A DNA stretch of 64,000 nucleotides from NCBI RefSeq assembly GCF_016806695.1, contig NZ_WUED01000007.1, positions 826 through 64,825 of the forward strand, written 5' to 3'. The notes under the pieces were generated by a model that saw nothing but the letters and a program-made list of their open reading frames with translations, did not search any database and had not been told where the DNA came from. This stretch comes from Campylobacter bilis (lineage in GTDB: Bacteria > Campylobacterota > Campylobacteria > Campylobacterales > Campylobacteraceae). Every line of letters starts with the position of its first letter. Position 1 is the stretch's first letter. Of the stretch, positions 1 through 8,509 are shown piece by piece. The translations under genes were made by a program, and so were the position numbers.

Positions 1-1808
1 AGTCTGTAGAGAGTTTTCCTGTTAAAGGATCATAGCTTAAATTGATTTCTCCTCCCCCATTGGTTTGGATGTTTTTAATATTGGCTTGATTTACTCCTGT
101 AATAAGATTGTTAATATCACTTAATGCTTCTACATTAAGATTACTTTGATCTACAGTAAGGTTTTCTACCATAACTGCATTAGCATTACTTCCTCCTACT
201 CTTATGGTTTGAAGTTTGTTAGTAGAACTGTCTGTGTGTATAATCCAATCAGTAATATCTATACTACCTTTTCCATTATTACTTAGGGTAAAGCCCTCTT
301 CATTTAAGCCTATAAAGCCTTGGTTAGATATACTTACATCTGCATTACCATTATTTACTACTCCTCCTCCTAAGGTAGCCCCTTGGGCATTAGTAATTTT
401 TAAGGCTGTATCACTACTAGCAAGTATGGAACCACTAATGCCTGTAGAAGAAGTAGAGGTATTGACAATGGAACCTAAATTAGCCCCTTTTTTGATTTCT
501 ATGTCTCCATCTATAGATCCATCTCCTGTATTGAGTATGCCTGAACCTCCGCTAGAACTTTCAACAGAACCTGTGCCTGTAACTACTATGGCTGAACGGC
601 GGGTGCGGGTTTTAGGGTTACCATTATTAGTGCTATTATCTCCATCTTCTTCAAGTTCCTCTTCTAAGCTAGTACCTATGTTTCCTTCATTGACTATACC
701 TGCTGTGCCTCCAAAGACTTCTCCTGCTATGGTGATACCTGTAGAGGCTGCAATGGTACCTGCGTTAACAAAATTTTTTATAGTGCCACCTTGTATATTA
801 ATTCCTACTATTGAAGTATTGTCATTATCTATATCATTATCAATGGTACCTGCGTTAACAAAATTTTTTATAGCAGCATCTCTTATATTGATGACTTTAT
901 TATTGTTACCCCGTATAGTACCCATATTAATAAAATTAGTCATATCAGAAGGGTTGTGTATAGTGATAGCTGTGCCTGCATCAGCCTTAATCATTCCCAT
1001 ATTAACAAGATTATGTATAATCCCTTCGTTTTCAATAGAAATAGGACTATTTGCAGAGTTAGTAGTTTCTATAAGACCAAAGTTGATGAGATTTTCTATT
1101 GTACCTTGGGAATTTAGATCAATACCTTCTTCGTCTGATGTAAGAGTACCAATATTAGTAAGATATCCTATATTGCCAAAGATATTCATACCTTTTTTAT
1201 TACTAGTAATTGTTCCCCAATTGGTAAAATCACCAATATCGGCATTGCCAAGATAAATTGCCTCTCCATTATTAGAACTTATAGTACCTACATTGGTAAA
1301 ATGTTCTATATTGCTTCTATCAGAAGGATTATTCCCCCAAACTACTACACCATATTTAGAAACATTATTACCTATATTGCCCCCATTGAAAAAGAATTTA
1401 ATATCAGCACCATTGCTATTATTAACTCCTATTTCCACACTAGGCTTACTGTTTGATCCTTGAATGGTTCCATTGTTGAGAAAAAGAAAAGTGTCTGAAT
1501 CCCCACTATTAAAATATATGGCTCTACTATTAGCAGTGACACTACCATCTCTTGTTATAAAAACAAGACCATCATTTCCAGGGCTTATAGTCTCAGTACC
1601 ATCTTCTTCAGAATTTATATATGTATTACCACTATAAGAAGCTATAGCATAAGAATTCAAAAAAGAAATGGCAATTAAAGAAAGAACTATTTTTTTTGAA
1701 GACAAAGAATTTTTCAATATCCCCCCCCCCCTCTCTCATAAAAGATTTTTTATTTAATATTTTAAAGTCATTTTCCACTTTAAACGGTCGAAAAAATATC
1801 TTTTTCAT
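1..1808 (-). CDS. Phase-variable autotransporter (type V secretion) protein, 5' part, out of frame here
   Basis: The gene runs off the left edge. AAGGA lies 8 bases before the ATG at 1808. A basic N-terminal extension (MKKIFFRPFK...) leads into an 11-base G tract at 1721-1731. With 11 G the start frame ends at a TAG at 1632-1634 after 58 codons. With 10 G (or 7 or 13) it would join the long open frame that has no stop from 1735 to 1. That frame encodes a second basic stretch (KNSLSSKK), a hydrophobic core ending in SYAIA, then repeats such as NFVNAGTI and NLINFGLI, typical of a beta-helical passenger. An extended signal peptide plus such repeats fits a CapA-like autotransporter. A C-terminal beta-barrel would lie outside the window. 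An alternative start is the TTG at 1717, read directly after the G tract. Confidence 0.8.
751..873 (-). repeat. 33-base direct repeat inside the autotransporter passenger
   Basis: Positions 751-783 and 841-873 are identical and offset by 90 bases (30 codons, in frame). Both encode the NFVNAGTI-type strand-turn unit of the passenger. Recombination between them would delete or add exactly 30 residues without changing the frame. Confidence 0.85.
1721..1731 (-). repeat. Homopolymeric G tract (11 G on the coding strand)
   Basis: Eleven C on the plus strand, so eleven G in the autotransporter message, placed inside the extended signal peptide codons. It is the only homopolymeric G/C run of this length in the window. 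Slipped-strand changes at such tracts are the established basis of contingency genes in Campylobacter. Here one base fewer restores the frame. Confidence 0.9.
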
Positions 1809-2177
1809 AAAAATTATCCTTAAAATAATAAAATTAATTTTTTATTTTTGTATGTTTTCTTTACATATTTAATTACATACATAATTAATATATTTACACT
1901 TACGTTTTTGAATTTATATTCTTAAAGTAATTTCATGCATTTATTTAAAGTATCCAATACCTTTACCTTTTAAATACATTTATCACAGCCATGTTTATAT
2001 TATTGTTTAAATGTAATTTTATAGTCTTGATATCTTGATTTAATTAATGTATTCATACTTCAAAAATAAAATCATAAAAAGTAATATAAAATACAAAAAT
2101 AAATGAGTAATAATAATCAAATATATTTTAAAAGAAGATTAAATTTTTTGTGTTATGGTTAAAGTGCGATTTTAAAA
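1809..2177. other. AT-rich leader region between murB and the autotransporter gene
   Basis: About 370 bases with very high A+T. No reading frame with a ribosome binding site is visible apart from the autotransporter start itself. It must hold the autotransporter promoter, unless the gene is read from murB. I see no single convincing -10 box among many AT-rich candidates. Confidence 0.5.
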
Positions 2178-2954
2178 TTAGATTATTATTACTTCGTTTT
2201 CTAGTATTATGCCAAATTCTTCAAAAACCTTTTTTCTGGCTAGCTCTATAAGGAAAATAGCATCTTCATAGCTTGCATTTTTTTTGTTGATTAAAAAATT
2301 AGCGTGTTGATCGCTTAACATAGCATCTCCTTTGCTAAAGCCTTTAAGTCCAACAGATTCGATTAAACGTCCTGCAAAATCATTTTTTGGATTTTTAAAA
2401 ATAGATCCAAAACTTGCTCCTTTGGGTTGATTGATTCTTAAATTTTGTAAGTATTCATCTTTGGCTGTATTAAAACCAAATTTGAGTTTAAATTCTGCCC
2501 AAAAAAAAGGTAGGTTTAAAGAGCAAAAACGATAATCAAAATTTATATTTTCTTTAAGAATTTCACCTTGTGAGGTAGTAATTTTAAATAGGTTTTGACT
2601 GATACACTCGTCTTTAAGTCCTGCATTCATTTTTAATAAACCTCCCAGTGTTCCAGGGATTTTTTTAAGATATTCAAAGCCGCAAATATTATTTTTTTTT
2701 GTAAAGTGATATATGGTGCTTGATTTGGTTTTACATCCTATGCGAAGATGTATAAAATCTTTGTTTTGATCTAAAAGTTCTATGAAGTTAAAATTGTCTG
2801 CCAAAATCGCTATATTTTTAGGATTAGGACTTATAAGTAGATTGTTTGCCCCTCCTATTAAAAAACCTTCAAAATCACTGATTTTATCTAAAATTTGTAC
2901 TTTAAAACAAGTGCCTATACGTACAGAAGAGTATTTTTTAAAATCTATAATCAT
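2178..2954 (-). CDS. murB: UDP-N-acetylenolpyruvoylglucosamine reductase MurB (short form)
   Basis: MurB reduces UDP-GlcNAc-enolpyruvate to UDP-MurNAc with NADPH and FAD in cytosolic peptidoglycan precursor synthesis. At 258 residues it is the short epsilonproteobacterial form. Visible signs are the FAD-domain segments GGANNLL (about 34-40) and GTLGGLLKMNAG (about 101-112), and GASFGSIFKNP (about 179-189), the region carrying the catalytic serine. Its ATG overlaps the fliQ stop codon by four bases (ATGA), which suggests coupled translation. Confidence 0.93.
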   Translation of the reverse strand: MIIDFKKYSSVRIGTCFKVQILDKISDFEGFLIGGANNLLISPNPKNIAILADNFNFIELLDQNKDFIHLRIGCKTKSSTIYHFTKKNNICGFEYLKKIPGTLGGLLKMNAGLKDECISQNLFKITTSQGEILKENINFDYRFCSLNLPFFWAEFKLKFGFNTAKDEYLQNLRINQPKGASFGSIFKNPKNDFAGRLIESVGLKGFSKGDAMLSDQHANFLINKKNASYEDAIFLIELARKKVFEEFGIILENEVIII

Positions 2955-3220
2955 TTGATAAAAGTTGGAATTTGATTGATAATGTTTTGAGTAAAATCAA
3001 TCATTGTGGTACTCATCCAAGGCATTAAAAAGATTAAGACAATAACAACTAAGATGATTTTAGGAACAAAAGAAAGAGTCATTTCGTTAATTTGTGTGGT
3101 TGCTTGAAAAATGCTTATGAGTAAGCCTGCTATCAAACCTGCTAAAAGCATGGGTAAGGAAAGTAAAAGCGTGATTTTAAAGGTTTGTACTCCAAGAGCG
3201 ACTAAGGTGCTTTCGTCCAT
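2951..3220 (-). CDS. fliQ: Flagellar export apparatus protein FliQ
   Basis: FliQ is a small inner-membrane subunit of the flagellar type III export gate. The 89-residue length is usual for the family. Two hydrophobic segments (about 15-37 and 50-72) flank the loop ATTQINEMTLSFVPK, a conserved FliQ signature. AAAAAGGAC precedes the ATG. It lies between mqnD and murB rather than in a flagellar operon, which is normal for Campylobacter, where flagellar genes are scattered. Confidence 0.95.
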   Translation of the reverse strand: MDESTLVALGVQTFKITLLLSLPMLLAGLIAGLLISIFQATTQINEMTLSFVPKIILVVIVLIFLMPWMSTTMIDFTQNIINQIPTFIK

Positions 3221-3231
3221 TTATGTCCTTT

Positions 3232-4092
3232 TTAAGAATTTCTGACTTGTTCGTATTCTCTAGGAATAAGATAGTTTTCCACTTGTATGATTTTATCATA
3301 AAATTTATAATCATAGCCTAGTTTGAAAAGTGCATTTAGAGCAAGAAGTTGGGTTCGACTAAGTTCTATAGATTTTTCATTAGCATAGAGCTTAAGATAA
3401 ATGTCTAGATTTTTCTCATCGACACGAATGAGTTTTCTTTCGTTGAGCATAGGGATTAAAATTTTGCGATTAGAATGCGCAAGTTTGACAGCTCTAGTGA
3501 GATCTTTTTCTATTTTTATAGCATCACTAAGAGGTAAAGAACGTCTCAGTATCATTCCGCCTAAAGGTAATGGCAAGTTTTCTCTAGTAAGTTCTAGCCA
3601 TATATCCCAAAGTTCTGCTTCGACGCAGAGGCTAGGATGGAAGTTTAAAATGCTTTCGTGGATTAAAACTCCAGCATCAACTTCGTTTTCTAAAACAGCG
3701 TTTTCAATCTCTAAGAAATTTTTATAAACTATCCTTGCTTGAGGGTATTTGATGCGAAAGATTAAGGCGTTTGTGGTGTTTACTCCACTTAGGGCTACTT
3801 TGAAATTCTTTTTTAAAAGGGTGGTTTTTTTCTTAATAAGTTTGGGACCGTAGCCTTGCCCAAAGCTTAGGGCTGTTCTTAAAAGGGCGTATTCAGAAGC
3901 GATTAGAGGATAAAGCGCGAAAGAAATAGCACTAAGATCAAATTCGTTTTTTAAGGCTAGGGCGTTTAGAGTCTGTATGTCTAAAGCAGTGTTTTCATAG
4001 GTAAAATCATTACCTGTCCAACCGAATTTAATAGGCATATACATGAAAATATCATCCGCATCAGGAGAATGTGCTAGTGCGATTTTTTTCAT
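3232..4092 (-). CDS. mqnD: 1,4-dihydroxy-6-naphthoate synthase-like protein MqnD (futalosine menaquinone pathway)
   Basis: MqnD-family proteins turn cyclic dehypoxanthinyl futalosine into 1,4-dihydroxy-6-naphthoate. Campylobacter makes menaquinone by this pathway. The match rests on ordered motifs: N-terminal AHSPDADDIFMY, TLNALAL (about 41-47), GQGYGPK, NTTNA (about 104-108), IHES (about 144-147) and LPLPLGGM (about 173-180), all in the order of MqnD. Length 286 residues fits. MqnA is the sister family with a similar fold. The LPLPLG and IHES motifs favour MqnD. AAGGA sits upstream of the start, and the gene diverges from recA. Confidence 0.8.
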   Translation of the reverse strand: MKKIALAHSPDADDIFMYMPIKFGWTGNDFTYENTALDIQTLNALALKNEFDLSAISFALYPLIASEYALLRTALSFGQGYGPKLIKKKTTLLKKNFKVALSGVNTTNALIFRIKYPQARIVYKNFLEIENAVLENEVDAGVLIHESILNFHPSLCVEAELWDIWLELTRENLPLPLGGMILRRSLPLSDAIKIEKDLTRAVKLAHSNRKILIPMLNERKLIRVDEKNLDIYLKLYANEKSIELSRTQLLALNALFKLGYDYKFYDKIIQVENYLIPREYEQVRNS

Positions 4093-4157
4093 CGAGTGTC
4101 CTTAAGATAAATCTTTGGCTTAATTTTAGCAAAATAAATTGTTATTTAATTTTATTT

Positions 4158-4166
4158 TGTTAAAAT
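4158..4166 (+). promoter_or_regulatory. recA promoter, extended -10
   Basis: TGTTAAAAT reads as TG-n-TAAAAT, the extended -10 pattern of Campylobacter sigma-70 promoters, with AT-rich DNA upstream. Predicted transcription start is near 4173, giving a leader of about 28 bases with AAGGA at 4192-4196. I see no LexA-like site. Campylobacter lacks LexA. Confidence 0.6.
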
Positions 4167-4201
4167 TCTAGCTAAAAATTTCAGAATTTTTAAGGAAAAT
4201 C

Positions 4202-5236
4202 ATGGATGATAATAAAAGAAAGTCTTTAGATGCTGCTTTGAAAAGTTTGGATAAAACTTTTGGAAAAGGAACGATTTTAAGATTGGGCGATAAAGAAATT
4301 GAGCAAATTGATAGCATAGCCACGGGTTCTTTTGGACTGGATTTAGCGCTTGGTATAGGAGGTATTCCTAAAGGAAGGATAGTAGAGATTTATGGGCCTG
4401 AGAGTTCAGGTAAGACTACTTTGACCTTGCATATTATAGCACAGTGCCAAAAGGCTGGGGGAGTTTGTGCTTTTGTGGATGCTGAACATGCGCTTGATGT
4501 AAAATACGCTAAAAATTTGGGGGTTAATACCGATGATCTTTATGTTTCACAGCCTGATTTTGGTGAACAGGCTTTAGAGATAGTTGAAACCATAGCAAGA
4601 AGCGGTGCTATTGATCTTATCATCGTTGATAGTGTCGCAGCGCTTACGCCTAAGGCTGAGATTGAAGGAGATATGGGGGATCAGCATGTGGGGCTTCAAG
4701 CAAGGCTGATGTCTCAGGCTTTAAGAAAGCTTACAGGCATAGTGCATAAGATGAATACTACTGTTGTTTTTATCAATCAAATCCGTATGAAAATCGGAGC
4801 TATGGGCTATGGTACGCCTGAAACCACCACAGGAGGGAATGCATTGAAATTCTATGCTTCGGTGCGTTTGGATGTGAGAAAGGTGGCGACTTTAAAGCAA
4901 AATGAAGAGTCTATAGGCAATCGCGTTAAAGTAAAAGTAGTTAAAAACAAGGTTGCGCCACCTTTTAAACAGGCTGAATTTGATGTGATGTTTGGGGAGG
5001 GCTTGAGTCGTGAAGGCGAGCTTATAGACTATGGTGTGAAGCTTGATATAGTGGATAAAAGTGGAGCGTGGTTTTCCTATCAAGATAAGAAATTAGGTCA
5101 TGGTAGAGAAAATTCTAAGGCTTTTTTGAAAGAAAATCCAGAATTAGCTGAAGAAATCGCAAAGGCCATTGAAAATTCTATAGGCATACAAAGCATGATT
5201 AGTGTGGGTGAAGATGATGAAAGAGGAGAAGAATAA
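4202..5236 (+). CDS. recA: Recombinase RecA
   Basis: RecA forms filaments on single-stranded DNA and catalyses strand exchange in homologous recombination and natural transformation. The 344-residue protein has Walker A GPESSGKT at 65-72, Walker [11 protein letters not shown], the loop GALDVK-like segment [21 protein letters not shown] (loop L1/L2 region) and [12 protein letters not shown]. The acidic tail ends DDERGEE. The stop codon shares its last base with the first base of eno (TAATG). Confidence 0.98.
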   Translation: MDDNKRKSLDAALKSLDKTFGKGTILRLGDKEIEQIDSIATGSFGLDLALGIGGIPKGRIVEIYGPESSGKTTLTLHIIAQCQKAGGVCAFVDAEHALDVKYAKNLGVNTDDLYVSQPDFGEQALEIVETIARSGAIDLIIVDSVAALTPKAEIEGDMGDQHVGLQARLMSQALRKLTGIVHKMNTTVVFINQIRMKIGAMGYGTPETTTGGNALKFYASVRLDVRKVATLKQNEESIGNRVKVKVVKNKVAPPFKQAEFDVMFGEGLSREGELIDYGVKLDIVDKSGAWFSYQDKKLGHGRENSKAFLKENPELAEEIAKAIENSIGIQSMISVGEDDERGEE

Positions 5237-6480
5237 TGCCGGTGATTGAAGATATTCAAGCTTATGAAGTGCTTGATAGTAGGGCAAATCCTACTGTGAA
5301 AGTGCAAATAAAACTTAGCGATGGAAGCATGGGAGAAGCCATAGTGCCAAGCGGAGCTAGTACGGGATCTAAAGAGGCTTTAGAACTTCGTGATGGGGAT
5401 GAGAGATTTGATGGAAAAGGAGTTTTAAAGGCTGTCAATCATGTAAATGAGAGCATAGCCAATGTGATTTTGGGTATGGATGCTTTTAGACAAAGTCAGG
5501 TCGATAATGTTTTGCGTGAGCTTGATGGGACTAAAAACTATGCGCGTTTAGGAGCTAATGCTACTTTAGGTGTGTCTATGGCCTTAGCGCGTGCGGGGGC
5601 AAATGCTTTAAAGATACCTTTATATCGTTATTTAGGTGGGGTGAATGCTAATGTGTTGCCTGTGCCAATGTGTAATATCATCAATGGGGGTGCGCATGCT
5701 GATAATGGCATAGATTTTCAAGAATTTATGATCATGCCTTTTGGTTTTACGCGTTTTAAAGAGGCTTTGCGTTGCGTTTGTGAGATTTACGCTATTTTGA
5801 AAAAAGAACTTCAAGTTCTAGGTTATAGTACGGCTTTGGGTGATGAGGGAGGCTTTGCCCCTCATTTGGCTGATAATACAGAGCCTATTGAGCTTTTGAT
5901 GAGCTGTATTAAAAAAGCAGGCTATGAAAATAGGGTAAAAATCGCGCTTGATGTGGCAAGTAGTGAATTTTTTAAAGAAGGAAAATATCATTTAGAAGGC
6001 AAAACTTTTTCAACTCAAGATTTGATAAAGCGTTATGAAGAGCTTTGCGCGAAATATCCTATTTGCAGTATAGAAGATGGTTTGGCTGAGGATGATCTTG
6101 AAGGATGGGTGAAACTTACGGAGGCTTTAGGGGATAAAATCCAGCTTGTGGGGGATGATTTGTTTGTGACTAATGAAGATATTTTAAGAGAAGGAATTAT
6201 CAAAAAAATGGCCAATGCAGTGCTTATTAAACCTAATCAAATAGGTACTGTGACTCAAACTATGAGAACAGTGCGTCTAGCACAAAGAAATCATTATAAA
6301 TGTATCATGAGTCATAGAAGCGGTGAGAGCGAGGATAGCTTTATCTCTGATTTTGCTGTAGCTTTAAATACAGGGCAGATTAAAACAGGAGCTTTGGCAA
6401 GAGGAGAAAGAACGGCTAAATACAATCGTTTGCTAGAAATAGAGCGTGAAAATGATGAATTTTTAGGAGAAAGATTCTGA
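5236..6480 (+). CDS. eno: Enolase
   Basis: Enolase converts 2-phosphoglycerate to phosphoenolpyruvate. Campylobacter uses it mainly for gluconeogenesis, since it lacks 6-phosphofructokinase. Length is 414 residues. Motifs: [10 protein letters not shown] near the N-terminus, [39 protein letters not shown] and SHRSGESED, which together hold the metal ligands and catalytic Glu/Lys. It overlaps recA by one base. Its last bases carry the AGGAG that serves the next gene, ftsB. Confidence 0.98.
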   Translation: MPVIEDIQAYEVLDSRANPTVKVQIKLSDGSMGEAIVPSGASTGSKEALELRDGDERFDGKGVLKAVNHVNESIANVILGMDAFRQSQVDNVLRELDGTKNYARLGANATLGVSMALARAGANALKIPLYRYLGGVNANVLPVPMCNIINGGAHADNGIDFQEFMIMPFGFTRFKEALRCVCEIYAILKKELQVLGYSTALGDEGGFAPHLADNTEPIELLMSCIKKAGYENRVKIALDVASSEFFKEGKYHLEGKTFSTQDLIKRYEELCAKYPICSIEDGLAEDDLEGWVKLTEALGDKIQLVGDDLFVTNEDILREGIIKKMANAVLIKPNQIGTVTQTMRTVRLAQRNHYKCIMSHRSGESEDSFISDFAVALNTGQIKTGALARGERTAKYNRLLEIERENDEFLGERF

Positions 6481-6749
6481 GAGATTTACTTAAAAGATAT
6501 GATGAAAGCAATAAAAAAAAGAGCTTTTATGTCTATTTGCTTAAGATGGGTCTTTGGGTCTTTTATGTGGTTGTGGGTGCGGTTTATTTAGGGAATTTGT
6601 TTTTTGGGGAGTATTCTTTGGATACTTTGTTGTCTTTGGAAAAGACTAAAAAAGAACTTCATAAGAGTATAGTTTGGCTTAAAGAGCAAAATGCCAAAGC
6701 ACAAAAGGATTATTTTGAATTAAAAGGATTGTATCCGAATGAAAATTAG
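6477..6749 (+). CDS. ftsB: FtsB/DivIC-like septum formation initiator, probable non-AUG start
   Basis: A small protein with a basic N-terminus ([11 protein letters not shown]), one membrane segment (about 23-42) and a coiled coil ([19 protein letters not shown]) ending in FELKGLYP, as in FtsB/DivIC. eno-ftsB adjacency is widespread in proteobacteria and supports the call. AGGAG at 6465-6469 lies 7 bases before a CTG at 6477 that overlaps the eno stop (CTGA). The first conventional in-frame start, TTG at 6537, has no ribosome binding site and would remove most of the N-terminal region. I therefore place the start at 6477, giving 90 residues. The shorter form is 70 residues. Confidence 0.75.
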   Translation: MRDLLKRYDESNKKKSFYVYLLKMGLWVFYVVVGAVYLGNLFFGEYSLDTLLSLEKTKKELHKSIVWLKEQNAKAQKDYFELKGLYPNEN

Positions 6750-7401
6750 AATTTTAATAATGTGGATGAGTTTGATGAGTTTAGCTTATACTCAAGATAA
6801 TCCTTTTAAATCTGAACAGAATGCAAGCTGGGGCGCTTCGCCTCAGTTTCAAAAAGAAGAAGTGAGGTTTAATTCTAGTGCGAGGATTTTAAAAAGCATT
6901 ACTTTTAATTACATTAATCTAGATGGGAGCGAAGATAAGATAGATTTGGATGTGAATAAAAGCATAGATTGGCATGATACTTATACTATATCAAGGTTTA
7001 AAAGCCCTGATCCTTCTAGGGTCCTAGATGTCTCTGTGACTATACCTGAAAAAAATAGTTCTAAACAAGAATCAAACGCCACAGCTAGCGTGGAAATACC
7101 TTTAGATGTGAGTAAAATTTATGATTTTATTTCTTATGCGGTTTATAAAAATAAAATCAAATTAAATACAAATGATAAAATGATCACAGATTTTTCAGTA
7201 GGAAATCCTAGTAAAATAGTCATAGACTTTAGATCACATTTTGTAAGTCCTACTAAAAATATACGCCTTAACAATTCTGTGTTTAAACGCATAGATTTTG
7301 GATCTCATAAGGGGTATTATAGGCTAGTGATTTATCTTGATGGGGTATATAACTATCATATCCAAAAGGATGCAACCGGATATATGATAAGTTTGCTTTG
7401 A
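6739..7401 (+). CDS. cgpA: Periplasmic N-glycoprotein with AMIN-like C-terminus (CgpA)
   Basis: A 220-residue secreted protein. It has a signal peptide of about 18 residues (ILIMWMSLMSLAYT). It carries four bacterial PglB-type glycosylation sequons (D/E-x-N-x-S/T): EQNAS (N28), DVNKS (N73), EKNSS (N106) and ESNAT (N113). The C-terminal half (DFSVGNPSKIVIDF, RIDFGSHKGYYRLVIYL) looks like an AMIN domain, a periplasmic, peptidoglycan-related fold. Position after eno-ftsB matches Cj1670c/CgpA, a known Campylobacter glycoprotein of unclear function. The ATG lies inside the end of ftsB (11-base overlap). A possible cell-envelope or division role is inference. Confidence 0.85.
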   Translation: MKIRILIMWMSLMSLAYTQDNPFKSEQNASWGASPQFQKEEVRFNSSARILKSITFNYINLDGSEDKIDLDVNKSIDWHDTYTISRFKSPDPSRVLDVSVTIPEKNSSKQESNATASVEIPLDVSKIYDFISYAVYKNKIKLNTNDKMITDFSVGNPSKIVIDFRSHFVSPTKNIRLNNSVFKRIDFGSHKGYYRLVIYLDGVYNYHIQKDATGYMISLL

Positions 7402-7486
7402 TAAAAGACTTTAAAGCTTAGAAAAGGACTTTTAATCTGGAAGTATTGTTAAGAGTAGGGATTTTTAGAATAAAGAATGAAAATCC

Positions 7487-7515
7487 TTGACTTTAAAATC
7501 ATTTTCTGATAGAAT
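7487..7515 (+). promoter_or_regulatory. Strong sigma-70 promoter of the tRNA cluster
   Basis: TTGACT at 7487-7492 and TAGAAT at 7510-7515 are separated by 17 bases, and a TG precedes the -10 by one base (extended -10). A good -35 box is unusual in Campylobacter, and here it fits a stable-RNA promoter. Predicted start is near 7522, just before the first tRNA. Confidence 0.7.
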
Positions 7516-7530
7516 TTCAGTTTTATTTAT

Positions 7531-7608
7531 CGGGGTGTAGCGCAGTCTGGTTAGCGCACTTGGTTTGGGACCAAGGGGCCGAAGGTTCGAATCCTTTCAC
7601 CCCGACCA
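7531..7608 (+). tRNA. tRNA-Pro(UGG)
   Basis: Cloverleaf with acceptor CGGGGTG/CACCCCG, anticodon loop TTTGGGA (anticodon TGG), T-loop GTTCGAATC and encoded CCA. First gene of a five-tRNA array with spacers of 3-22 bases. Confidence 0.95.
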
Positions 7609-7629
7609 TTTTATAAAATCACACAAAAT

Positions 7630-7707
7630 GGTGAGTGTAGCTCAGTTGGTTAGAGCATCAGATTGTGGTCCTGAGGGTCGTGGGTTCGATTCCCATCACT
7701 CACCCCA
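7630..7707 (+). tRNA. tRNA-His(GUG)
   Basis: Acceptor GTGAGTG/CACTCAC with an extra G at 7630 (G-1) facing discriminator C, the tRNA-His identity element. Anticodon loop TTGTGGT (GTG), encoded CCA. The last pair of the anticodon stem reads A facing C (TCAGA / CCTGA), a visible mismatch. Confidence 0.93.
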
Positions 7708-7710
7708 TTA

Positions 7711-7787
7711 ACGCTCGTAGCTCAACTGGATAGAGCAACAGACTTCGGATCTGTAGGTTGTGGGTTCGATTCCTATCGGGCGTACCA
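7711..7787 (+). tRNA. tRNA-Arg(UCG)
   Basis: Acceptor ACGCTCG/CGGGCGT with one G-T wobble, anticodon arm ACAGA-CTTCGGA-TCTGT (anticodon TCG), T-loop GTTCGATTC, encoded CCA. Confidence 0.93.
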
Positions 7788-7804
7788 CTACATAATTTTT
7801 ACAC

Positions 7805-7881
7805 GCGTTCATAGCTCAGCTGGATAGAGCAACGGCCTTCTAAGCCGTAGGTCAGAGGTTCGAATCCTCTTGGGCGTACCA
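7805..7881 (+). tRNA. tRNA-Arg(UCU)
   Basis: Acceptor GCGTTCA/TGGGCGT (wobble pairs at ends and middle), anticodon arm ACGGC-CTTCTAA-GCCGT (anticodon TCT), encoded CCA. AGA is the dominant arginine codon in this AT-rich genome. Confidence 0.93.
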
Positions 7882-7885
7882 CTTT

Positions 7886-7970
7886 GCGGATGTGGTGAAA
7901 TTGGTAGACACGCCAGACTTAGGATCTGGTGCAGCAATGCGTGAAGGTTCAAGTCCTTTCATCCGCACCA
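7886..7970 (+). tRNA. tRNA-Leu(UAG)
   Basis: Class II tRNA with acceptor GCGGATG/CATCCGC, anticodon loop CTTAGGA (anticodon TAG), a variable arm and encoded CCA. Last gene of the plus-strand array. No hairpin with a T run follows directly. Confidence 0.95.
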
Positions 7971-8361
7971 CTTAAGCTTCTATTTCACCATACTTTGATA
8001 GATTTTGCTTAAATTACGTTGAAGTAGGTGTAGAGATGAGGCTTTAAGTTTGCTTTGGCAAAATGTAGATTTAGAAATAAAACTCTATTTTTACCAAAAA
8101 CAAAAATGACTAAGCACAAAAGCATACTTTAGATTCTAAAAACGGATAATAATACTTTTAATTGGCTAAAATAAATGCCCTTAATGCAAATGAATTATAA
8201 GATATAAAATACTTTGTAAAGTTTTAAAGGTATTTAATATTTTAACTATAATATTATGTAAGTAATTAAAGAGAAATTAATCAAAGGATTAGAAAATAAG
8301 CTAAAAAATGCAAATTTACTAACTATAGAAAAGCTTTTAATTAGCAATGCTTCAAAGAATT

Positions 8362-8405
8362 GACTGTTTATGCAGTCATTAAAGGCATGTGAGTGGATGC
8401 TTTTT
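8362..8405 (+). promoter_or_regulatory. Two tandem hairpins upstream of the 22-codon frame
   Basis: GACTG (8362-8366) pairs with CAGTC (8373-8377) over a 6-base loop. AAAGGCAT (8381-8388) pairs with ATGCTTTT (8397-8404), including one G-T pair, over an 8-base loop, with its T run inside the stem. The second resembles an intrinsic terminator or attenuator set 35 bases before the small reading frame. Confidence 0.35.
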
Positions 8406-8440
8406 AGGTTTTGGCGAAATTAAATCTAAAAGGAGTTAAA

Positions 8441-8509
8441 ATGGAAATCATTTTAACAATTGGAGTGATAAGCTTGCTTATATGCTTTGGAGCTTTAGCT
8501 TATGCTTAA
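8441..8509 (+). CDS. Putative 22-residue membrane microprotein
   Basis: ATG preceded by AAAAGGAG with 5-base spacing, as good a ribosome binding site as any in the window. The product begins MEIILTIGV and ends FGALAYA, a single hydrophobic segment with no charged residue except Glu2. I do not recognise it. Length and composition recall oxidase or transporter accessory microproteins (CydX, KdpF), but no family motif supports either. It could also be the remnant of a longer gene, since the surroundings look decayed. Confidence 0.4.
   Translation: MEIILTIGVISLLICFGALAYA

Noticed and set aside
216-1256. A 346-codon plus-strand frame
   Set aside because: Its product is a low-complexity Pro/Leu/Ser-rich sequence without a binding site, and it lies antisense to the repetitive autotransporter passenger, whose minus-strand frame has recognisable repeats and a signal peptide.
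1721-1731. Pairing of the CJnc190-type loop with the autotransporter G tract
   Set aside because: Only about five contiguous pairs form beyond the C-G run, and the flanking order (GAGAGGGG) does not match the complement needed (GGGGAGAG).
8264-8360. Short open stretch as a gene
   Set aside because: No start codon with a binding site. About 30 codons of Lys/Leu/Asn-rich sequence is expected by chance in AT-rich DNA.
8441-8509. The 22-codon frame as KdpF or CydX
   Set aside because: Only size and hydrophobicity agree. No conserved residues of either family are present and no kdp or cyd genes are adjacent.
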